10,671 nt of DNA from Clostridia bacterium (lineage in GTDB: Bacteria; Bacillota; Clostridia; Christensenellales; UBA1242). Made by a program: the position numbers and the translations under genes. The notes beneath the pieces are model-generated. The model saw only the letters and a list, made by a program, of their open reading frames with translations, had not been told where the DNA came from and made no database searches. Positions 6,527-10,671 of this stretch are shown here, one piece after another. The stretch covers positions 1 through 10,671 of the forward strand of contig CAAGCR010000011.1 of assembly GCA_900768425.1 (NCBI GenBank). The letters are read 5' to 3'. The stretch's first letter is position 1. Each line of letters begins with the position of its first letter.

Positions 6527-7120
6527 TTATTCATCATTTTTAGGGTGTCTGTGAATATTAGACCATAATATAACACCAATCTGGGTTGGTATACCAATAA
6601 TAAATATTAGCCACATATTATATTTAATAAATTGTAAATAAATGCAGGCAAGGGTAGACCAAATTAAAATTGATATTAAAACAAAATTAAAAAACTTTCT
6701 TCCCCAAATTGAATTAAACACAATGCCAATAATACAAGAGAGTGGAATAGCCCATAAGAACACTTGCCATAAATTATCATCAAAGGTAATGCGTGAATAA
6801 ACAAATACAACAGTAGCAATAAGCCAAATCATCATAATGGCAAGTAAAGAAATAGCCATCTTATTACCCATACGAAATTTATATTCTTTTTTAACTTTTT
6901 CAGTAGGTAATTGTTCTTTAAAAATGCTTTCAATAGGTACTTCAAAAATCTCACATATGTTGTTTAATGTTTGAACATCAGGTATAACTTCTCCTGATTC
7001 CCAACGCGAAACGGCTTTGTTTGAATAATTTAGTTTTTCTGCTAAATCGCTTTGAGTCATCTTGTTTATCTTTCTCAACTCTTTAATATTGTTTCCAATA
7101 ATCAAATTTATATCTTTCAT
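6527..7120 (-). CDS. XRE-family regulator with four membrane helices
   Basis: The N-terminal domain (about 8-66) is a Cro/C1-type helix-turn-helix: NIKELRKINKMTQSDLAEKL, then SNKAVSRWESGEVIPDVQTL, a clear recognition-helix signature. A short basic linker leads to four hydrophobic segments at about 88-108, 117-137, 143-163 and 169-188. The 197-residue protein is therefore probably a membrane-anchored DNA-binding protein that reads an envelope or cytoplasmic signal. Its ligand and targets are unknown. It is a single-gene leftward transcript, convergent with dnaJ and divergent from the glycosyltransferase cassette, which it might regulate. No Shine-Dalgarno sequence precedes the ATG; see the promoter at 7127-7155. 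Proteins of this plan are common in Bacillota and usually unstudied. Confidence 0.85.
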   Translation of the reverse strand: MKDINLIIGNNIKELRKINKMTQSDLAEKLNYSNKAVSRWESGEVIPDVQTLNNICEIFEVPIESIFKEQLPTEKVKKEYKFRMGNKMAISLLAIMMIWLIATVVFVYSRITFDDNLWQVFLWAIPLSCIIGIVFNSIWGRKFFNFVLISILIWSTLACIYLQFIKYNMWLIFIIGIPTQIGVILWSNIHRHPKNDE

Positions 7121-7126
7121 ACTTAT

Positions 7127-7155
7127 ATTTTAGCACAATTCTACCATAAAGTCCA
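7127..7155 (-). promoter_or_regulatory. promoter of the XRE gene, predicted leaderless
   Basis: On the minus strand, TGGACT (7150-7155, 4 of 6 to consensus), a 17-bp spacer and TAAAAT (7127-7132) form a promoter, helped by the TG of an extended -10 (TGCTAAAAT). The expected start, about 7 nt past the -10, coincides with the ATG at 7118-7120. This fits the absence of a ribosome site. Confidence 0.45.
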
Positions 7156-7182
7156 TTATTTTTGTGTGTTTTTTAGCAATTC

Positions 7183-7248
7183 CACCACAGCGAGAATTAA
7201 AAAATCAGCGGACATTTTAAGATGTCGGGTTCTACTTTGGTGTTTTTT
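7183..7248 (+). other. orphan structured element ending like a terminator
   Basis: Nested pairing can be drawn: CACCACAG (7183-7190) with CTTTGGTG (7235-7242, one mismatch), AGAA (7193-7196) with TTCT (7230-7233), and GACAT with ATGTC inside (7211-7226). Six T follow (7243-7248). The 3' part, ACTTTGGTGTTTTTT, is identical to the right arms of the three hairpins behind secG. No gene lies upstream on this strand, so it may be a repeat copy, the end of a small RNA, or a guard against read-through. A hairpin AGAGAATA/TATTCTCT without a T-run follows at 7252-7278. Confidence 0.4.
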
Positions 7249-7277
7249 AAATAGAGAATAAAAATATTAATATTCTC

Positions 7278-7307
7278 TTGAAAAAAGCATAATAATTTTT
7301 ATATACT
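7278..7307 (+). promoter_or_regulatory. promoter of the glycosyltransferase-acyltransferase cassette
   Basis: TTGAAA (7278-7283) and TATACT (7302-7307) each match consensus at 5 of 6, with an 18-bp spacer. Transcription would start near 7314 and give an 80-nt leader containing two Shine-Dalgarno sequences (7323-7330 and 7380-7386). Confidence 0.55.
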
Positions 7308-7334
7308 CGCAGTGTAAATCGCAAAAGGAGTAAA

Positions 7335-7355
7335 ATGCTTTTTACAATAATTTAA
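7335..7355 (+). CDS. possible six-codon leader ORF (MLFTII)
   Basis: A strong ribosome site, AAAAGGAG (7323-7330), stands 4 nt before ATG CTT TTT ACA ATA ATT TAA in the predicted leader of the glycosyltransferase gene. It has no run of a single amino acid codon, so classical attenuation is not indicated. It may only be a chance frame behind an AG-rich tract. Confidence 0.25.
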   Translation: MLFTII

Positions 7356-7395
7356 AAAAATAACAAAAATAAATATTTTAAGGAGAATTTAATTT

Positions 7396-8436
7396 ATGAA
7401 AAACAATATTCCAGTCTTCTTTTCAGTAGATGACAACTACGCACCATTTTTAATTGTGACCTTAGAGTCAATAACAGCAAACGCATCAAAAAATAATCAT
7501 TATGATTTTTATGTTTTAAATAACGGCTTAAAACAAGAAAATATTGATAAATTATTAAAATATAATCATAATAATTTTACAATAAATTTTGTTAATATGG
7601 CAGAAAAAATTAAAGACATAAGCGCAATACTTCACACTCGCGACTATTACACCAAAGCAATATATTATAGATTGTTTATTCCAACACTTTTCCCAAATAT
7701 GGATAAAGCAATATATATGGATTGCGATATTACCGTTCAAGCTGATGTTGCCGAATTATATGCTTATGATATTACAAATAATCTTTTAGGTGCTATTGCC
7801 GATGAAGCAGTATCATTAGTACCAGAATTTCAAGCATATACTAAAAATTGCCTAGGCATTGATGGTAGCAGATATTTTAACTCGGGTGTTTTAGTTATGA
7901 ACTTAAAAGAACTAAGAGCAATTAATTTTGAAGCAAAATTCTTTAACGCATTAACATCTTATAAATTAAGTGTTGCACCAGACCAAGATTATTTAAATGT
8001 TATCTGCAAAGACCGTATCACATATATACCAAAAATATGGAATAAAATGCCATTTAAAGATAGCAATTTAAACATAAACGATTTAAAATTAATTCACTAT
8101 AATCTATCATATAAGCCATGGCATTATGACAATATAGAATATCAAGATGCTTTTTGGAAATATACAGCACAAGCCGGCTTAACCCAAACTATGAAAAATA
8201 TGCTTATTGAATTCAATGATGAACAAAAACAAAAAGATGCTTTAAGCGGGAAAAGATTATTAGAATTGGCCGATTCACAAAGTAAACAAACAGACACACT
8301 TTTAGCATTATTACAAAGCGGAGAAATTGATTCAAACACATATTTAAGACGCGACTCACTAGACCCAGATGTCGTTTTAGGAAATTTTGTAAACAAGGTA
8401 AAAGCTGATTTATCAAAAAAATTCAATAAAAATTAA
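7396..8436 (+). CDS. glycosyltransferase family 8 protein
   Basis: GT8 enzymes are retaining glycosyltransferases (LgtC, GspA, glycogenin relatives) that move a hexose, often galactose or glucose, from a UDP-sugar. The 346 residues show the N-terminal nucleotide fold IPVFFSVDDNYAPFLIVTLES (5-25), the metal-binding DxD as DCD (109-111, in IYMDCDITVQADVAELY), YFNSGVLVMNL (160-170), PDQDYLN (195-201), and the conserved HYNLSYKPWHY (234-244). The tail after about 260 is charged and lacks a clear membrane helix. The ATG follows AAGGAGA (7380-7386) by 9 nt. It leads a cassette with two acyltransferase-like genes, so its acceptor may be a lipid or surface glycan; the acceptor cannot be read from sequence. 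Confidence 0.93.
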   Translation: MKNNIPVFFSVDDNYAPFLIVTLESITANASKNNHYDFYVLNNGLKQENIDKLLKYNHNNFTINFVNMAEKIKDISAILHTRDYYTKAIYYRLFIPTLFPNMDKAIYMDCDITVQADVAELYAYDITNNLLGAIADEAVSLVPEFQAYTKNCLGIDGSRYFNSGVLVMNLKELRAINFEAKFFNALTSYKLSVAPDQDYLNVICKDRITYIPKIWNKMPFKDSNLNINDLKLIHYNLSYKPWHYDNIEYQDAFWKYTAQAGLTQTMKNMLIEFNDEQKQKDALSGKRLLELADSQSKQTDTLLALLQSGEIDSNTYLRRDSLDPDVVLGNFVNKVKADLSKKFNKN

Positions 8437-8440
8437 TTAA

Positions 8441-8478
8441 GTTTAAGGAGTTGTGATTATTTACAACTCCATTTAAAC
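8441..8478 (+). promoter_or_regulatory. hairpin between the glycosyltransferase and acyltransferase genes
   Basis: GGAGTTGT (8447-8454) pairs with ACAACTCC (8463-8470), extended by GTTTAA/TTAAAC (8441-8446, 8473-8478) across a 2-nt bulge. There is no T-run, so it is not a terminator. The left arm contains TTTAAGGAG, identical to the true ribosome site of the next gene (8495-8503). It may set the mRNA ratio within the operon by processing or stabilisation. Confidence 0.45.
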
Positions 8479-8508
8479 AAGTAAAATTATAATTTTTAAG
8501 GAGAAAAT

Positions 8509-9351
8509 ATGGCAGTTAGTGAAAGCATAATAAAAACATTGGCAAAAATTAATGAACTAGAAAGCAAAGGCTTGTTTAATATAGATGTGTGGGACGAACC
8601 TACATACATTCCACTAAAACCAGGACAAGTTGATTATTTCAAGAAAAAACTCTCAACCCGAATTAAAAACCGACTATGCAACAGAGCGGTTGAAAAGTTT
8701 GTTAAAAAAATGGAAAAGAATCATCAAGCAATAATCAAAGATATTGTAGGTATAGAAAAACTTAAAGATTTAAAAACTGGTGCAATCATAACAAGTAACC
8801 ATTTTCACCCATTTGACAGTTATCCTGTTTCTCGTATGGTTAAAAAAGTTTATGGCAAGAAAAAAAAGATGCATATAGTTGTTGCCGAATATAACTATGC
8901 TGGCGGAACAGGATTCTATGGCAAAATATTTCGCAATCAAAATACAATTCCAATTGCGCAAAATAAGGAAGTTATGATAGAATGTTTAAAAGCCATAAAT
9001 TATTATTTAACAAAAGGTGATTTTGTTTTGGTTTATCCCGAACAAGCACTTTGGCAAAACTATAAAAAGCCCCGTCCACTTAAAGAAGGTGCATATCGCT
9101 TTGCCCTAAAAGCAAATGTGCCGGTTGTTGCGTGCTTTGTCACAATGCAAGATTCTCAATATTTTGATGGCGAAGGCATACCTGTTCAAGAATATACTTT
9201 ACATATATTAGATGTAATATATCCAAAGGCGGAACTTTCTTATAAAGAAAACATAGAATATATGAGAAACGAAAACGAACGACTAATGCGTGAAAAATAT
9301 GAAGAAGTTTATGGCGAAAAATTAACATATAATACAAAAGAGAAGATGTAA
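8509..9351 (+). CDS. PlsC-like lysophospholipid acyltransferase
   Basis: The family transfers acyl chains from acyl-CoA or acyl-ACP to a hydroxyl, typically on lysophosphatidate, at the inner face of the membrane. In the 280 residues, the catalytic H-x4-D is NHFHPFD (97-103, His98 and Asp103), with motif III VYPEQALW (175-182) in place of the usual PEG-R form and motif IV VPVVACF (204-210). Motif II (FYGKIFRNQNTIPI, 136-149) lacks the customary final arginine. With these deviations it may be a specialised O-acyltransferase rather than housekeeping PlsC. There is no obvious signal or membrane helix. AAGGAG (8498-8503) precedes the ATG by 5 nt, and its stop lies 1 nt before the next start. Confidence 0.85.
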   Translation: MAVSESIIKTLAKINELESKGLFNIDVWDEPTYIPLKPGQVDYFKKKLSTRIKNRLCNRAVEKFVKKMEKNHQAIIKDIVGIEKLKDLKTGAIITSNHFHPFDSYPVSRMVKKVYGKKKKMHIVVAEYNYAGGTGFYGKIFRNQNTIPIAQNKEVMIECLKAINYYLTKGDFVLVYPEQALWQNYKKPRPLKEGAYRFALKANVPVVACFVTMQDSQYFDGEGIPVQEYTLHILDVIYPKAELSYKENIEYMRNENERLMREKYEEVYGEKLTYNTKEKM

Positions 9352-9352
9352 T

Positions 9353-9964
9353 ATGATTTTATTTCCCATAATGATTATAACAGCTTGGATATTTATTATC
9401 GGCTTTAATATTTTATTTAACATAAATGGTTTTGAAATTTGGTATATAGTGATGGCGACAGTTGTCAGCACACTTTCCGTGATTTTAATTGATGCATTAA
9501 CGGCAACAGTTGTTCGCTTGTTACCTAAAAAATGGTTCAAACCGTTTTCAAGACGATTTAAAGTTTTTAAATGGGAAAAGAACTTTTATCAAAAATTAGG
9601 CATAAAAAAATGGAAAGAACTTGTCCCAGAAATAGGACATTTTACAGGTTTTAGAAAAAACGAAATAAAAGAACCAACAAACAATAAATATATTGAACGA
9701 TATTTGTTGGAAATTAACTATGGTAGAGTAGGACACTTTGCATCATTTTTTACCGGCTTTTTAATAATGTTCATATTTCCATTAAACCAGTTTATAAACT
9801 TTGCTTTACCAGTTGCCCTTGTAAACATACTAATGAATGCAATGAGTTGGACAATTCTTCGCTATAACACTCCAAAACTTTTAGCACTACATAAATTCAA
9901 CTCCAAAAGAGAAAACATCACAGATACAACAAAGAAAACCGATAACTGTAAACTAGAAAATTAA
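9353..9964 (+). CDS. CrtO-like membrane acyltransferase family protein
   Basis: The 203 residues resemble the glycosyl-4,4'-diaponeurosporenoate acyltransferase (CrtO) family of staphyloxanthin synthesis: FKWEKNFYQKLGIKKWKELVP (72-92), E120 and GRVGH (124-128) at the place of the family's ET-RAE-H block, and N-x4-W-x2-LRYNTPKL (162-176), like the family's QRYNRPRL end. Hydrophobic helices lie near 2-22, 29-50, 129-147 and 149-166. No carotenoid genes are in the window, so carotenoid acylation is not implied; an acylated glycolipid is an equal possibility. The start at 9353 is 1 nt after the preceding stop with only a weak GAGAAG ribosome site, so translation is probably coupled. No clean terminator follows. 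The family assignment is from motif memory. Confidence 0.72.
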   Translation: MILFPIMIITAWIFIIGFNILFNINGFEIWYIVMATVVSTLSVILIDALTATVVRLLPKKWFKPFSRRFKVFKWEKNFYQKLGIKKWKELVPEIGHFTGFRKNEIKEPTNNKYIERYLLEINYGRVGHFASFFTGFLIMFIFPLNQFINFALPVALVNILMNAMSWTILRYNTPKLLALHKFNSKRENITDTTKKTDNCKLEN

Positions 9965-10180
9965 TGTTAAAAAATAAATTAGTATGAGTAAGTGGTAATC
10001 ATTGCTTATGTACATAAACTTATTTAACTACAAAGCCTTGCTTTAATACCAAAACTAAAGTCACTTACAAAACCTTTGCTCCCGAACAAAAGGAGTTGGG
10101 GTTTCACAGCATTATAGACTTCTAAGAACAACTATTCAAAAAAATATAGAATAGCCACACTTCGAAGTCTTTTTCAATGA
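9965..10180. repeat. diverged repeat copy behind the cassette
   Basis: There is no gene. TTATGTACATAA (10006-10017) is a perfect palindrome. The stretch at 10038-10060 (TTGCTTTAATACCAAAACTA and on) is a diverged copy of the hairpin unit repeated at 10277-10299. CCTTTGCTCCC (10073-10083) also occurs at 1039-1049, and CGAACAAAAGGAGTTGG (10083-10099) recurs exactly at 10588-10604, with CTCC/GGAG pairing around CGAACAAAA. Confidence 0.5.
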
Positions 10181-10501
10181 GTAAACCCCTCAGTCTTTCG
10201 CAACAAGTTGCGAAATCCAGCTCCCCTTGGCAGGGGAGCACAAACTTGGAGATAAGCATAACTGAAATATTAAAACTTTGCTTAGTACCAAAACTAAGCA
10301 TATGTTTGTTAATTAGGTAAGCACTTATGTTTGTGCTCCACTGCCAAAAGGAGCACAAACTTGGAGATAAACACAAATAAAATATTTATAACTTTGCTTA
10401 GTACCAAAATTAAGTATATGTTTGTTAATTAGGTAAGCACTTATGTTTGTGCTCCACTGCCAAGGGGAGCTGGCAGCCGAATGGCTGACTGAGGGGTTTA
10501 C
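10181..10501. repeat. 321-bp element with 15-bp terminal inverted repeats (MITE-like)
   Basis: GTAAACCCCTCAGTC (10181-10195) is the exact reverse complement of GACTGAGGGGTTTAC (10487-10501). Next inside on the left is a hairpin, TTTCGCAAC/GTTGCGAAA (10196-10215), and on the right CAGCC-GAAT-GGCTG (10474-10487). Further in, a 23-base block (10217-10239 against 10451-10473) is inverted with 22 of 23 matches. Both arms thus share one plan with a different hairpin in each. There is no coding capacity and no clear target duplication, so it could be a non-autonomous mobile element or a REP/BIME-type repeat. Confidence 0.7.
10235..10465 (+). repeat. two tandem units of about 115 bp inside the inverted-repeat element
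   Basis: Unit 1 (10235-10349) and unit 2 (10350-10465) each begin GGAGCACAAACTTGGAGATAA and contain TTTGCTTAGTACCAAAA, then TGTTTGTTAATTAGGTAAGC, and end with GTTTGTGCTCCACTGCCAA. Two hairpins recur: GCTTAGT-ACCAAA-ACTAAGC (10280-10299; G-U variants at 10396-10415), and, across the unit junction, an 11-bp perfect stem GTTTGTGCTCC/GGAGCACAAAC (10329-10339, 10350-10360). Confidence 0.75.
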
Positions 10502-10536
10502 TTATGATAATAAATTTAAAATTATTAAAAGAACAT

Positions 10537-10671
10537 TACTTATGTGCCAAAACTAAGCATATGTTTGTTAATTAGGTAAGCACTTAACGAACAAAAGGAG
10601 TTGGATTTAATAATTAACATATTAAAAGTTCGCACAAAATCTGTAGCAAAGCGAAAGATTTTCGTTTGGTG
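10537..10671. repeat. partial third repeat copy and hairpin at the window end
   Basis: A third copy of the unit core, CCAAAACTAAGCATATGTTT and on through GGTAAGCACTTA (10547-10586), lies outside the inverted-repeat element. It runs into the 17-base CGAACAAAAGGAGTTGG (10588-10604). A hairpin AAAATCT/AGATTTT (10636-10659) follows. No gene is visible to the window end. Confidence 0.55.

Noticed and set aside
7183..7248. tRNA-like or T-box-like features (GTCGGGTTCTA)
   Set aside because: The arms of a tRNA are not in the right order, there is no complete cloverleaf, and no T-box sequence or specifier loop is visible.
7052..7261. 69-codon plus-strand open frame
   Set aside because: It is antisense to the start of the XRE gene, then crosses that gene's promoter and the structured element. 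It has no Shine-Dalgarno sequence.
8488..8493. Perfect -10 hexamer TATAAT before the acyltransferase gene
   Set aside because: No acceptable -35 lies 16-18 bp upstream, and the implied start would fall on the ribosome binding site.
10122..10376. 84-codon minus-strand open frame
   Set aside because: It runs through the inverted-repeat element and its tandem unit, its sequence is explained by the repeats, and it has no ribosome site or recognisable domain.
10235..10586. CRISPR-like spaced repeats
   Set aside because: There are only two full units and one partial, repeats of about 115 bp with no unique spacers of fixed length, and no cas gene. These are ordinary tandem repeats.

Overview
The window suggests a low-GC, AT-rich bacterium of the Bacillota, probably an uncultured gut-type member of the Clostridia. 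The evidence is HrcA/CIRCE control of an hrcA-grpE-dnaK-dnaJ operon, a short Gram-positive-type DnaK, strong AAGGAG ribosome binding sites, sigma-A-like promoters, and intergenic CCCCTCAGTC/CAGCTCCCC repeats of a kind I remember from gut Clostridia. The species cannot be named from the sequence alone.

Layout. (1) 1-986: a promoter, a 72-residue two-helix membrane protein of unknown function, secG, then three successive near-identical terminator-like hairpins in an imperfect tandem repeat of about 95 bp. (2) 987-6336: a small repeat hairpin, A-rich DNA, a sigma-A promoter with a CIRCE operator over its start site, then hrcA, grpE, dnaK and dnaJ, closed by a strong terminator. The hrcA/grpE junction overlaps by 4 nt. 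The two later spacers (156 and 200 bp) carry hairpins. (3) 6337-7155: a long bidirectional terminator hairpin and a leftward gene for an XRE-type regulator with four predicted membrane helices, whose likely promoter would give a nearly leaderless mRNA. (4) 7156-9964: an orphan structured, terminator-like element, a rightward promoter, a possible six-codon leader ORF, and a three-gene cassette: a GT8 glycosyltransferase, a PlsC-like lysophospholipid acyltransferase, and a CrtO-like (glycosyl-diaponeurosporenoate acyltransferase family) membrane protein. (5) 9965-10671: about 700 bp of non-coding repeat DNA. It is dominated by a 321-bp element with 15-bp perfect terminal inverted repeats, sub-terminal hairpins and two internal tandem units of about 115 bp.

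Function. The first half is housekeeping: Sec export and the Hsp70 chaperone machine with its own repressor. HrcA should bind CIRCE and switch off its own operon unless chaperones are busy with unfolded protein. The last cassette looks like accessory envelope chemistry: one enzyme adds a sugar and two could add acyl chains, which fits an acylated glycolipid or surface glycan. The product is unknown. The most unusual DNA is the repeat system, which has a full element at the right end and possible relics near hrcA and in the grpE-dnaK spacer.
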